The notes under the pieces were generated by a model, which saw only the letters and a program-made list of their open reading frames with translations, was not told where the DNA came from and ran no database searches. From contig NZ_LIFX01000010.1 of assembly GCF_001297775.1 (NCBI RefSeq), forward strand, positions 124,001 to 188,000: a stretch of DNA of 64,000 nt, in the 5' to 3' direction. This DNA comes from Trabulsiella odontotermitis. Lineage in GTDB: Bacteria > Pseudomonadota > Gammaproteobacteria > Enterobacterales > Enterobacteriaceae. Of the stretch, positions 37,090 to 49,422 are shown one piece after another. The stretch's first letter is position 1. Every line of letters begins with the position of its first letter. The translations under genes and the position numbers were made by a program.

Positions 37090-39270
37090 ATGCGCATCAC
37101 ATTAAATCCTCCCGCCAGGAAGTTTATTCTTGCGCTGATCCTTTGCCTGATCTTTATTCCGCTTTCGCGTTTTATCTCGCCACGGGCCATTGTCGACGGT
37201 AACAGTATCTACCTGGCCTGGATGCCACTCAGCGTGATGTTGGCAATCATGATGTTATTTGGCCGGCACTCGGTGCTGCCGCTGATCATCGGACTGGCAT
37301 TGAGTAATGACTGGATGCTGAATCTGCCGTATCCCCATTCGCTGGTATTGATTGCCTGTCAGCTTTCCGGCGTATTCGTGACCAGCGCGTGCCTCCGCCT
37401 GCTGGTAGGGCGGCGCTGGCGATTTGGTCTGCCGGGCAAAAACGTCGGCGTACGGATTTTCTGGTTCGGATTCATTTCACCCGCGATAATAAAATGCTCG
37501 ATGTATTTGTCAGGGGAATATATGGACTTCCCGCTGACCGTCTCCAGCTATTTTGAATCATCGTCAGTGATCTATTCGATCGTTGATGTGCAGAGTCTTG
37601 TCTGTGCAGTGCTGATTTTCACCATGCTGTTTTATTATCCGATGCGTATGATCCTCAACCCGCGCTATGCCCGGACCTTCTGGATACGCAATGTACGGCC
37701 CAGCATCACGCGCCCGCGCCTGTTTTTTACTGTCAACTGGTCGCTGGCGCTGGTGGTGATGTTAATCATCCTTTGCGCACCTTACGAGTCTGATTATATT
37801 GCCGGTTATCTCGTCCCGGTTATTTTCATTCTTTATTTCCACGCGGTGAGCCGGATGAGCTGGCCCTTTATCAACCTGACGTGGGCGGCTTCCGTTTTCT
37901 TGCTGGTGGCCTATAACAAAAACTTTCTGCACGGTGTGGATACCGAGTATTCGCTGGCGTTTATCCTCTCCGTTCTGATCTCCTTTACGATTTGTATTCT
38001 GTTCATGTCGCAAATCTATTTCCGCAACGACATACTGAAACACAAATGGCAAAGCCAGGCGATGCAGGATCCGCTCACCGGTTTACCTAACCTGCGCGCG
38101 CTCGAAAACTTTTTAGCCTCGCATCAGAAGGTCAGTATCTGTTGTCTGCGAATGGGCAATCTGGATTTTCTCAGCCGCCACTACGGCATGATGATGCGGG
38201 TTCATTGCAAGCGCACCATTATCAGCGAATTGCAGCCGTTGCTCAGCGCGGAAGAGAAACTGTATCAGTTGCCGGGGAGTGAGCTGTTTCTGGTGCTGGA
38301 AGGGCCGGAAACCATGTCGCGTCTGACGCATATCGTCGATTTCCTCAACAGCCGCCCGATCTACTGGAATAATGCCCGGCTGGAGTTGCAGTTCGGTGCC
38401 TCCTGGGGCGTGGTGGACGAGCAGGGTGAAGAGTTAAATCATACGCTGGGGCAACTCAGCTGGCTGGCCGAAGAGGCCTGCCATACCCAGAATGTGCTGG
38501 CGCTGGACAGCAGCCTGTCGACGGTCTCTGACCAGACGACCGAGCGCGTCCTGCTGTTCAATCGCATTAAACGCGCGCTGGAAGGCGACGGCGTCGTTCT
38601 CTATGCGCAGCCGATCGTCAATGCGCAAGGGGAGGGGTATCACGAGATCCTGACCCGTCTGGTCTGTGACGGAGAAACCATCACGCCCGATCTTTTCATT
38701 CCGGTTGTGGCGCAGTTCAACCTGAGCAAGCTGTTTGATATGCAGGTGCTGGAGACGCTGTTTACCTCGATGCATGCGCATCCCGGACAGCATTTCTCGG
38801 TCAATTTGCTGCCTTTCACGCTGATGCAAAAAGAGTGCGCCTCGGAAATCATCGCTTTGTTTAAGCGGCACCGCGTGGACGCGAAGACCATCACCATTGA
38901 AATTACCGAAGAACAGGCGTTTTCCAACTCGGAAATCAGCGTTAAAAACATTCAGCGACTGCATGAGTTCGGTTGCAAGATAGCGATTGACGATTTTGGT
39001 ACTGGCTATGCCAACTACGAACGGCTGAAAACCCTGCAGGCGGACATCATCAAAATTGATGGCTGCTTTGTGCGCGACATCATGACGGATTCGATGGACA
39101 GCATGATTGTGAAATCGATTTGCGACATGGCGAAGGTGAAGAACCTGACGACGGTCGCTGAATATGTCGAAACTGCGGAACAGAGAGCGCTGTTGCTGAA
39201 ACTCGGTGTTGATTATCTGCAGGGCTATTTGCTGGGGAAACCCCGACCGCTCAGCGAATTAGAGGCGTAA
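37090..39270 (+). CDS. pdeA: PdeA (YfeA), cyclic-di-GMP phosphodiesterase with degenerate GGDEF
   Basis: 726 residues from ATG 37090 (a TTG at 37078 would add four); E. coli has 729. N-terminal MASE1-type membrane sensor (hydrophobic helices to about 310), a degenerate GGDEF domain (the active loop is GSELF in place of GGDEF), and a C-terminal EAL domain with EILTR (EAL variant), DDFGTGYANY and KIDG motifs. PdeA-type proteins hydrolyse c-di-GMP. The small ORF just upstream may affect its translation. A bidirectional terminator follows. Confidence 0.92.
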   Translation: MRITLNPPARKFILALILCLIFIPLSRFISPRAIVDGNSIYLAWMPLSVMLAIMMLFGRHSVLPLIIGLALSNDWMLNLPYPHSLVLIACQLSGVFVTSACLRLLVGRRWRFGLPGKNVGVRIFWFGFISPAIIKCSMYLSGEYMDFPLTVSSYFESSSVIYSIVDVQSLVCAVLIFTMLFYYPMRMILNPRYARTFWIRNVRPSITRPRLFFTVNWSLALVVMLIILCAPYESDYIAGYLVPVIFILYFHAVSRMSWPFINLTWAASVFLLVAYNKNFLHGVDTEYSLAFILSVLISFTICILFMSQIYFRNDILKHKWQSQAMQDPLTGLPNLRALENFLASHQKVSICCLRMGNLDFLSRHYGMMMRVHCKRTIISELQPLLSAEEKLYQLPGSELFLVLEGPETMSRLTHIVDFLNSRPIYWNNARLELQFGASWGVVDEQGEELNHTLGQLSWLAEEACHTQNVLALDSSLSTVSDQTTERVLLFNRIKRALEGDGVVLYAQPIVNAQGEGYHEILTRLVCDGETITPDLFIPVVAQFNLSKLFDMQVLETLFTSMHAHPGQHFSVNLLPFTLMQKECASEIIALFKRHRVDAKTITIEITEEQAFSNSEISVKNIQRLHEFGCKIAIDDFGTGYANYERLKTLQADIIKIDGCFVRDIMTDSMDSMIVKSICDMAKVKNLTTVAEYVETAEQRALLLKLGVDYLQGYLLGKPRPLSELEA

Positions 39271-39300
39271 AAAAAACCGGCACGAATGCCGGTTTTTTTT
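39271..39300. terminator. Bidirectional terminator between pdeA and nupC
   Basis: AAAAAACCGGC, loop, GCCGGTTTTTTTT: a perfect stem flanked by A- and T-runs, between two convergent genes. Confidence 0.85.
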
Positions 39301-39315
39301 ATTTATTGCAGCGAC

Positions 39316-40503
39316 TTACAGCACCAGCGCGGCAATAGAGGCAGACAGCACGCTCACCAGTGTAGAGCCGTAGACCAGTTTCAGACCGAAACGGGACACG
39401 ACGTTACCCTGCTCTTCGTTCAGGCCTTTAATCGCACCCGCGATAATACCGATAGAAGAGAAGTTAGCGAAGGAAACCAGGAAGATAGACAGGATGCCTT
39501 CCGCACGCGGAGATAACGCGCCAGCCACTTTCTGCAGATCCATCATTGCTACGAATTCGTTGGAAACCAGCTTGGTCGCCATGATACTGCCGACCTGCAA
39601 CGCTTCGCTCGCCGGAACACCCATCACCCAGGCAATCGGGTAGAAGATGTAGCCGAGGATGCCCTGGAAGGAGATACCCAGCACCGCTGCGAACAGCGCG
39701 TTCAGACCAGAGATCAGCGCGATAAAGCCGATCAGCATCGCCGCGACGATAATCGCTACTTTAAAACCTGCCAGGATGTATTCACCGAGCATTTCGAAAA
39801 AGCTCTGACCTTCATGCAGATTAGACATCTGCAGGTTCTCTTCACTCTCTTCGACGCGATACGGGTTTACCAGCGACAGAACGATAAAGGTACTGAACAT
39901 GTTAAGCACCAGCGCGGCAACCACATATTTCGGCTGCAGCATGGTCATGTACGCACCAACGATAGACATCGACACGGTAGACATCGCCGTTGCCGCCATG
40001 GTGTACATGCGGTTGCGGGACATCTTGCCGAGAATGTCTTTATAGGCAATGAAGTTTTCTGACTGACCCAGAATAAGGGAGCTGACCGCGTTGAAAGATT
40101 CCAGTTTCCCCATACCATTGACTTTGGACAGCACGGTCCCGATCGCACGAATGACAATCGGCAGAACGCGAATGTGCTGCAAAATACCAATCAGAGCAGA
40201 GATAAAGACGATCGGGCACAGGACTCTCAGGAAGAAGAATGCCAGGCCTTCGTCGTTCATTTTGCCAAAGACGAAATTTGTCCCTTCGTTGGCGAATCCG
40301 AGCAGTTTTTCAAACATTTCGGAAAAGCCTTTTACAAATCCAAGGCCGATATCAGAGTTCAGGAAGAACCAGGCCAGTAAAACTTCAATTACAAGTAATT
40401 GCGCAACGTAACGGATGCGAATTTGTTTACGGTCATGGCTGACCAGCAACGCAAGAATCGCTACCACAACAAGCGCGAGGACAAAGTGCAAAACGCGGTC
40501 CAT
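39316..40503 (-). CDS. nupC: NupC, nucleoside:proton symporter
   Basis: 395 residues from ATG 40503 ([15 protein letters not shown]). The E. coli protein has 400; the difference is a five-residue gap in the loop around VLGIS, where E. coli has VTGWFGYSIS. Imports pyrimidine nucleosides and adenosine. The concentrative-transporter motif [13 protein letters not shown] and the [10 protein letters not shown] region are intact, so it should be functional. It diverges from mntH. Confidence 0.95.
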   Translation of the reverse strand: MDRVLHFVLALVVVAILALLVSHDRKQIRIRYVAQLLVIEVLLAWFFLNSDIGLGFVKGFSEMFEKLLGFANEGTNFVFGKMNDEGLAFFFLRVLCPIVFISALIGILQHIRVLPIVIRAIGTVLSKVNGMGKLESFNAVSSLILGQSENFIAYKDILGKMSRNRMYTMAATAMSTVSMSIVGAYMTMLQPKYVVAALVLNMFSTFIVLSLVNPYRVEESEENLQMSNLHEGQSFFEMLGEYILAGFKVAIIVAAMLIGFIALISGLNALFAAVLGISFQGILGYIFYPIAWVMGVPASEALQVGSIMATKLVSNEFVAMMDLQKVAGALSPRAEGILSIFLVSFANFSSIGIIAGAIKGLNEEQGNVVSRFGLKLVYGSTLVSVLSASIAALVL

Positions 40504-40583
40504 ATTTGCTCCAAATATGAGGCAGGTTAAATTTCCGTGCACATTCTATGCAACAAGCTAAAAGAAAACGAGATCCAGGCCGC

Positions 40584-40636
40584 ATTATAATAACAGCCTG
40601 TGAGTAAACTCTGAAAATAGTGATCAGGCATACACT
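40584..40636 (-). promoter_or_regulatory. nupC promoter with CRP-like site
   Basis: On the minus strand: -10 TATAAT (40584-40589) and a weak CRP-like inverted repeat (GTGAT...ATACAC) at about 40619-40636. The E. coli nupC promoter is CRP- and CytR-controlled. The -35 is poor, which fits activator dependence. Assignment is from position and family. Confidence 0.45.
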
Positions 40637-40794
40637 TTTGTTATGTTTGGTAAATGTATTAAAAGTTTTTTTTTTGTTCTAATCTTGATAACAAGGTAGC
40701 ATGTGACAGAGCACCTTGCCCGCACCTCATTTATTCAGTTCAGCTTATCGTTCATAGCTATCAGAGAAATCATTATCACCTTGCTAAATGATCT

Positions 40795-40813
40795 TGATAA
40801 TCATTCTCATTTT
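40795..40813. promoter_or_regulatory. Fur box upstream of mntH
   Basis: TGATAATCATTCTCATTTT, close to the GATAATGATAATCATTATC Fur consensus. Fur repression of mntH is known in E. coli and Salmonella. Lies about 60 bases before the mntH ATG. Confidence 0.75.
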
Positions 40814-40822
40814 AGTAATATG

Positions 40823-42111
<1,289 letters not shown>

Positions 42112-42321
42112 GAAAGTCCTCAAATCTCTGGCTTTTCGGCCTGCCTGGTAACGTGAAACCCGCGTGCCAGGCGACTCTTAAATGCTTTACAACCATTTTG
42201 TGATCTTCTTATATAAGACCATTTCACTGCGTCCGGCGTGATCTCGCTGGCATTCTGTACTGACTAAAGTTCATCCGTGGTCCCGTAACAGCGACCGCTA
42301 ACATTAAACAGTACAGACAAT

Positions 42322-42879
42322 ATGAAAAACATTTATATCGCAACCGAAAATGCATTCTTACGTTCAGGCCTGATTGAACTGGCGCAGGAATCCAATATCA
42401 CGCTTCAGCCAGCAAAAATTGATGAGCCAGGTTTCATCGATTCTCTTGATAAAGACGATGCGGTCATCGTCCACATCGACAGAAACACACCGGCTGGGTA
42501 CTTTGATTACACCGCGCGGATTAACGAAAAATGCCGCCTGATGCTTGTCCTCAACAACCCGAACCTGATTTACATCTGCGTTGCGAGCGTGATCACCTCT
42601 TCCAGAAGTTCACTGAAAGAGCTGATGCGTGCTGTGGGTATGCTGATGAGCAATAAGAAACTGGAAAACCAGTTGCGCGTGAACCTGACGGCGAAAGAGA
42701 AAATCATTCTGCGTGAAACGATGAATGGCCAGAAAGTCGACCAGATTGCGAAGGTACTGAATATGTCGCCGAAGACGGTTTATACGCACCGGGCGAATGT
42801 CTTCAGTAAGCTGGGGGGCAGCAGCGTAAACGCTATCTACTCCCTGAAAAACAGAATTATGAAAGAAATGACAGTCTGA
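42322..42879 (+). CDS. LuxR/FixJ-type orphan transcription regulator
   Basis: 185 residues. The C-terminal half has the GerE helix-turn-helix (LTAKEKIILRETMNG, then DQIAKVLNMSPKTVYTHRANVFSKLG, about 123-165). The N-terminal 115 residues (MKNIYIATENAFLRSGLIELA...) look like a receiver-type fold without an obvious phospho-Asp site, similar to RcsB-partner regulators. No sensor kinase is adjacent. It sits alone between mntH and ypeC, places E. coli does not fill. Target unknown. Confidence 0.8.
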   Translation: MKNIYIATENAFLRSGLIELAQESNITLQPAKIDEPGFIDSLDKDDAVIVHIDRNTPAGYFDYTARINEKCRLMLVLNNPNLIYICVASVITSSRSSLKELMRAVGMLMSNKKLENQLRVNLTAKEKIILRETMNGQKVDQIAKVLNMSPKTVYTHRANVFSKLGGSSVNAIYSLKNRIMKEMTV

Positions 42880-42907
42880 TTGGCACAAAAGCGGTAGTAG
42901 ACCCATT

Positions 42908-42944
42908 GCCAGAGTCCAGTTTCCTTCGGACTCTGGCTTTTTTT
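42908..42944. terminator. Terminator after the LuxR-type gene
   Basis: GCCAGAGTCC and GGACTCTGGC arms, loop of about ten bases, then TTTTTTT. Follows the gene by 30 bases and lies just before the convergent ypeC stop. Confidence 0.8.
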
Positions 42945-42949
42945 ATGCC

Positions 42950-43279
42950 TTAATGGCGATGCCCATGACCGCGGCCACGACCACGATGGTCATCACGATC
43001 ACGCCAGCCTTCGCGATAACCGCGTTCATACGCGTTGCGTTTATCCCAGCCGCGATGGAGACCGTTGTCATGTCTCCACCAGCCTCTGTCACGCCATTCA
43101 TAGTGACGATGCCAGTAATCCCGGTCGCGCCAGCGTCCGCCGTCCCAGTAGTTACCGTAATTGTCACGATCGCCAATTTGTAATTTTATCGATGGCAACA
43201 GGGTGATTTCGCCAGCGCTGGCAATCAGCGGCGCTGATGAAGCCAGCAATACTGCTGCAAGAATCATTGACCTGAACAT
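42950..43279 (-). CDS. ypeC: YpeC, exported Arg/Asp/His-rich DUF2502 protein
   Basis: 109 residues from ATG 43279 (E. coli 108). Signal peptide [22 protein letters not shown], then a short mature protein very rich in Arg, Asp, Gly, Trp and His, ending in a GHGHRH tail. Probably periplasmic. Function unknown. The His-rich tail suggests metal binding, and mntH is nearby in the family gene order, but no link is proven. Confidence 0.88.
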   Translation of the reverse strand: MFRSMILAAVLLASSAPLIASAGEITLLPSIKLQIGDRDNYGNYWDGGRWRDRDYWHRHYEWRDRGWWRHDNGLHRGWDKRNAYERGYREGWRDRDDHRGRGRGHGHRH

Positions 43280-43404
43280 ACTCTTCTCCTTCACGATCGG
43301 GGCCATGCGCGGCCTGTTACCGCAATATTACGGGGTGGTAAAGTCCCTTATCATCGGCAACACTCTGAAACATGCAGTGAGAGCACTTTTTGCTAAAGAA
43401 AAAT

Positions 43405-44403
43405 CTATATTTCCCCGGCGAGGATTGTCTCAATCGCGGCACGCTCCTCCGCCGTAAACTGCCGGTTCGCCAGCATGCCCACCGCATCATCCAGTTGCGC
43501 GGTTTTGCTGGCGCCAATCAATACGGAAGTGATTTTCTCATCGCGCAGCACCCACGCCAGCGCCATCTGCGAGAGTTTCTGCCCACGTTGCGCCGCCAGC
43601 GCGTTCAACTGACGCACTTTTTGCAATTTCTCTTCCGTGATCTGATCGGGATTAAGAAAGCGGCTGCTGCTGGCGGCACGCGAATCTGCGGGGATCCCGT
43701 TCAGATAGCGGTCAGTCAGTTGCCCGCCCGCCAGCGGTGAAAACGCAATGCTGCCGACGCCTTTCTCCTGCAGGGTATTCAGCAGTTCCTCTTCCACCCA
43801 GCGCTCAAACATTGAGTATTTCGGCTGGTGAATCAGACAGGGCGTTCCCAGGTCGTCAAGGATCTCAATCGCTTCCCGCGCCAGCGCCGCCGGGTAATTC
43901 GACAGGCCGACATACAGCGCTTTGCCCTGACGAACGACATGATCCAGCGCGCGCATGGTCTCTTTCAGCGGCATCTGCGGGTCCGGGCGGTGGTGATAAA
44001 AAATATCGACATACTCCAGGCCCATCCGTTTGAGGCTCTGATCGAGGCTGGCGATCAGGTATTTTCGCGAGCCCCAGTCGCCGTAGGGGCCGTCCCACAT
44101 GGTATATCCCGCTTTCGTCGAGATGATGAGCTCATCGCGCCAGGGCTGAAAATCTTCCCGCAAAATGCGGCCGAAATTGCTCTCCGCCGAGCCGGGCGGC
44201 GGGCCATAGTTGTTGGCTAAATCGAAATGGGTGATGCCGAGATCGAACGCATGGCGCAACAGCTGGCGGCTGTTCTCCACCTGCGTTACATCGCCGAAGT
44301 TATGCCATAGCCCAAGAGAGATGGCCGGAAGCTTCAGTCCGCTATGTCCGCAGCGGCGGTAGTCCATAGTCTGATACCGCGCACTGTTTGCCTGGTAAAT
44401 CAT
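43405..44403 (-). CDS. Aldo-keto reductase, YghZ/Gpr-like
   Basis: 332 residues from ATG 44403. An NADPH-dependent aldo-keto reductase with the catalytic region FDLANNYGPPPG (Asp, Tyr) and KAGYTMW (Lys). Close to Salmonella STM2406, a homologue of E. coli YghZ, which reduces L-glyceraldehyde 3-phosphate and methylglyoxal. The substrate here is not shown. It diverges from ipdC across 177 bases; the same pair lies together in Salmonella. Confidence 0.85.
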   Translation of the reverse strand: MIYQANSARYQTMDYRRCGHSGLKLPAISLGLWHNFGDVTQVENSRQLLRHAFDLGITHFDLANNYGPPPGSAESNFGRILREDFQPWRDELIISTKAGYTMWDGPYGDWGSRKYLIASLDQSLKRMGLEYVDIFYHHRPDPQMPLKETMRALDHVVRQGKALYVGLSNYPAALAREAIEILDDLGTPCLIHQPKYSMFERWVEEELLNTLQEKGVGSIAFSPLAGGQLTDRYLNGIPADSRAASSSRFLNPDQITEEKLQKVRQLNALAAQRGQKLSQMALAWVLRDEKITSVLIGASKTAQLDDAVGMLANRQFTAEERAAIETILAGEI

Positions 44404-44451
44404 CCTCGTCTCCACAAATCGTCAGGGTGGGTAAGCACTTACACTAATGAA

Positions 44452-44469
44452 TGTTCAGTCCTGAGTACA
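44452..44469 (+). promoter_or_regulatory. TyrR-box candidate upstream of ipdC
   Basis: TGTTCAGTCCTGAGTACA fits the TyrR pattern TGTAAAN6TTTACA in eight of twelve positions with the G-N14-C spacing. TyrR controls ipdC in Enterobacter cloacae. A palindrome GTAAG-CA-CTTAC lies just upstream at 44431-44442. Binding is inferred. Confidence 0.45.
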
Positions 44470-44532
44470 CTCCTGTTATTCGTAAAGCTGACGTTCCACG
44501 GGCTTTCTCCGATACATCCTGGACAGCATTAG

Positions 44533-46242
<1,710 letters not shown>

Positions 46243-47475
46243 TCACTCGCGCCGCTGCGCCATCATCATCGGTTTTCCTGCCAGCAGCAGCCAGGCTGGC
46301 AGCATCACGATGCACAGTAGCGGCAGCAGGGTGGAGTCAGGCACCACGACGGCGGCCATAAATAAACTGAGCCAGCCGTCGCGCGTCACCACCAGCACCA
46401 GTCCCAGAATCGCACAGGAGACGGTGATCGCCGCCGGAACCGCGTCCACATGGGCATGCAGCATCAGTCCAAGGGCGACGGCGACAAACACTGCCGGGAA
46501 AATGCGCCCACCGCGAAAACCGCTGGCGGCGGCAATCACCAGCGCCGCCAGTTTCACTATCGCAATAAGCATGAAATCGGACGCCGTCAGCGTCTGGCTG
46601 AATGCCAGTTGCTGCATTTCATCCAGCCCCTTAAACAGCGTGATATGCCCGCCCACCACGCCCAGCAGGCCAAGCAAAAAACCACCCAGCGTGAGGATCA
46701 GGATCGGGTTTTTCAGCCGGTGCATCAGCATATGCAGGCGCGGCAGACACCAGACGGCGACCATCCCGACGGCAATCGCAATAATCGCGACGATCGCCCC
46801 GCTGAAAATATCCACGATGCGCATCTGCCCGTAATGGGGGATCGGCAGTGAAAAGTGGGGCTGGAAAAAGAGGCTGGTGGTCAGTGCGCCAGCCGCCGCG
46901 GCGATCAGTGGCGCAAACAGACGATCCCACAGCGGGGCGTCACCGTTACTGCTCAGGGTTTGTGAAAAGACCAGCGCAGCGGCGACTGGAGTGCCAAACA
47001 GCGCGCCGATGGTGCCTGCCGCCGCGAGGATCGTCCAGTCGAGGGCATTGACACGCGGGAATACGCGCGCGCCAATGGCGACCGCCAGCGCAATATTCAC
47101 TGACATAATCGGATGTTCCGGCCCAAGACTGACGCCGCCCGCCAGCCCGAGTATCAGCGCGAGGATCAAGCCCGGCAGCGGCCCGGTGCCGGTCGGCGCG
47201 CCAATCAGCGGCTCCAGCGCCGGATCCGATCCCGCATGCCCCGGGCTGTAGCGGATCACCAGTCCCACCGCCAGCCCGGTCAGTGTCAGCATCACCACGA
47301 TCCAGACGCGTGAATCCAGACCAATGCCGAGACTCAACGGTAGCGACTGCCAGAGGATCGCTTGCGCCAGTGCGGCAACTTTCATCACCGCGACTAAAAT
47401 CAGGCTGGATGCGATACCAATAATTAATGCCGGCAGGGAGAGCAGCAACATGGTACGGGCTCGCGGATGGAGCAT
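46243..47475 (-). CDS. yfeO: YfeO, chloride-channel (ClC)-family membrane protein
   Basis: 410 residues (E. coli 418). Polytopic membrane protein with ClC-like elements, [18 protein letters not shown] and [12 protein letters not shown]. Ion-transport function is untested. Its stop abuts the ipdC 3' end; the two genes are convergent. Confidence 0.88.
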   Translation of the reverse strand: MLHPRARTMLLLSLPALIIGIASSLILVAVMKVAALAQAILWQSLPLSLGIGLDSRVWIVVMLTLTGLAVGLVIRYSPGHAGSDPALEPLIGAPTGTGPLPGLILALILGLAGGVSLGPEHPIMSVNIALAVAIGARVFPRVNALDWTILAAAGTIGALFGTPVAAALVFSQTLSSNGDAPLWDRLFAPLIAAAAGALTTSLFFQPHFSLPIPHYGQMRIVDIFSGAIVAIIAIAVGMVAVWCLPRLHMLMHRLKNPILILTLGGFLLGLLGVVGGHITLFKGLDEMQQLAFSQTLTASDFMLIAIVKLAALVIAAASGFRGGRIFPAVFVAVALGLMLHAHVDAVPAAITVSCAILGLVLVVTRDGWLSLFMAAVVVPDSTLLPLLCIVMLPAWLLLAGKPMMMAQRRE

Positions 47476-47679
47476 GGTGATTTCCTTTTAGTTTCAGTCA
47501 ACAGCACAATGCACCCGTTTACGGGAGGCGTCAGTGCAAATGGTGCTGAAACGATAAACGTAATCTGTGACGCAGATCGATAATCCTTTGGCGCTTATGC
47601 GGCGGGCGTTGTCGTTCTGGCGTCATGAATTTACAGTGTTTGCAGAAAAGTATTCTGACTTTAGCGGAGCAGTAACAGA

Positions 47680-48645
47680 ATGACAAAGTTTGCGTTAGTG
47701 GGTGATGTTGGCGGTACCAATGCGCGTCTGGCTCTGTGCGATATGGCCAGTGGTGAGATTTCGCGGGCTAAAACCTATTCCGGGCTGGATTACCCCAGCC
47801 TTGAGGCGGTCGTCCGTGTGTATCTGAAAGAGCACGATGTGGATGTCGAAGATGGCTGTATCGCCATTGCCTGCCCCATCACCAGCGACTGGGTGGCGAT
47901 GACCAACCATACCTGGGCTTTTTCTATCGCAGAAATGAAAAAAAATCTGGGTTTCTCTCACCTTGAAATCATCAACGATTTCACGGCGGTATCGATGGCC
48001 ATCCCGATGCTGAAAAAAGAGAATCTGATCCAGTTCGGCGGCGCAGAACCGGTTGACGGAAAACCTGTCGTGGTGTTTGGCGCAGGAACCGGGCTGGGCG
48101 TTTCGCATCTGGTGCATGTCGATAAACGCTGGGTCAGTCTGCCGGGCGAAGGCGGTCATGTGGATTTTGCGCCGAACAGCGAAGAAGAGGGAATTATCCT
48201 TGAACAGCTGCGCGCAGAGCTCGGCCACGTTTCCGCTGAGCGGGTACTTTCCGGGCCGGGGCTGGTCAATCTCTACCGGGCGATTGTGAAATCAGACGGG
48301 CGTCTGCCGGAAAACCTGCAACCGAAAGATGTCACCGAGCGGGCGCTGGAAGACAGCTGCATCGATTGTCGTCGCGCGCTGTCACTGTTCTGCGTGATTA
48401 TGGGGCGGTTCGGCGGCAACCTGGCGTTGACAATGGGCACCTTTGGCGGCGTGTACATCGCGGGCGGGATTGTGCCGCGCTTCCTGGAGTTCTTCAAAGC
48501 CTCGGGTTTTCGCGGCGCGTTTGAAGACAAAGGGCGCTTTAAGTCCTACGTGGAGGACATCCCGGTTTATCTGATCGTCCATGAAAACCCGGGCCTTCTC
48601 GGTTCCGGCGCCCATCTGCGCCAGATCCTCGGGCAGTACCTCTGA
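47680..48645 (+). CDS. glk: Glk, glucokinase
   Basis: 321 residues, as in E. coli. ATP-dependent phosphorylation of free glucose in the cytoplasm. N-terminal phosphate loop [14 protein letters not shown], sugar-site HTWAFS region, and [12 protein letters not shown] motif. Start [14 protein letters not shown] with ribosome site in AGCGGAGCAGT. It is convergent with ypdB. Confidence 0.97.
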   Translation: MTKFALVGDVGGTNARLALCDMASGEISRAKTYSGLDYPSLEAVVRVYLKEHDVDVEDGCIAIACPITSDWVAMTNHTWAFSIAEMKKNLGFSHLEIINDFTAVSMAIPMLKKENLIQFGGAEPVDGKPVVVFGAGTGLGVSHLVHVDKRWVSLPGEGGHVDFAPNSEEEGIILEQLRAELGHVSAERVLSGPGLVNLYRAIVKSDGRLPENLQPKDVTERALEDSCIDCRRALSLFCVIMGRFGGNLALTMGTFGGVYIAGGIVPRFLEFFKASGFRGAFEDKGRFKSYVEDIPVYLIVHENPGLLGSGAHLRQILGQYL

Positions 48646-48652
48646 GTTTTAT

Positions 48653-48681
48653 GCCCGGCAGACGCACGCCTGCCGGGTTTC
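48653..48681. terminator. Terminator between glk and ypdB
   Basis: CCCGGCAG, loop, CTGCCGGG then TTTCT. A GC-rich stem, similar to a REP-type hairpin, right after the glk stop. Confidence 0.6.
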
Positions 48682-49410
48682 TCACAGATGCATCAGTTGG
48701 CGAAACGCTTTCACTTTGCTGCGGCTGACCGGCACCTGAAAATCAAGATCCCGCAGACGCAGAATATAGGTGTTGTTAAACCACGGTTCGATTTCGCGGA
48801 TCTTATTCAGGTTCACGCAATACGAGCGGTGGCAGCGGAAAAAGTGTGACGGCGGCAGTTTGCCGCAAAATTCAGTGATATTCATCGGCATCACGAAGGA
48901 TTCGCGCTTGGTATAGACAAACGTCATTTTCTCGTGCGCTTCAGCGTAATAAATATCGTTGATGCTGGTGACGATAATCTTCTCGTCTTTGATCAGATTG
49001 ATGGTGTCGTTTTCTCGCGTCACGCCAGGGTTACTGGCGCCAGACTGCTGCTGCCAGGCATTTTCCAGCTTTTGCAGCATATTGATGATCCGCGATTCCT
49101 GATACGGTTTCAGAATGTAGTCGAATGCTTCCAGTTCAAAAGCTTCCACCGCATGCTCTTTCCACGCGGTAATAAACACGATAAACGGCTTATGGGCAAA
49201 CTGGCTGATGTTTTGCGCCAGCAGCACGCCATCCAGCGAAGGGATGTTGATATCGAGGAAAATGGCATCCACTTTGTTGTGCTGGAGAAACTTCAGCACG
49301 TCCAGCCCGTCGTCGAACGTGCCGATAATCTCCATCTGGCTGTGTTCTTTGATAAGCCAGGTCAGTTCCTGCTGCGCCAGGAATTCATCTTCAACAATAA
49401 TGACCTTCAT
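48682..49410 (-). CDS. ypdB: YpdB (PyrR), LytTR-type response regulator
   Basis: 242 residues (E. coli 244). Receiver domain with phospho-Asp53 (FLDINIPSLDG) and C-terminal LytTR DNA-binding domain (HRSYCVNLNKIREI...). In E. coli it forms a pyruvate-sensing pair with YpdA that induces yhjX. The 12-base gap after ypdA supports co-transcription. The neighbouring ypdC of E. coli is absent. Confidence 0.93.
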   Translation of the reverse strand: MKVIIVEDEFLAQQELTWLIKEHSQMEIIGTFDDGLDVLKFLQHNKVDAIFLDINIPSLDGVLLAQNISQFAHKPFIVFITAWKEHAVEAFELEAFDYILKPYQESRIINMLQKLENAWQQQSGASNPGVTRENDTINLIKDEKIIVTSINDIYYAEAHEKMTFVYTKRESFVMPMNITEFCGKLPPSHFFRCHRSYCVNLNKIREIEPWFNNTYILRLRDLDFQVPVSRSKVKAFRQLMHL

Positions 49411-49422
49411 AGGAACTCCGGA

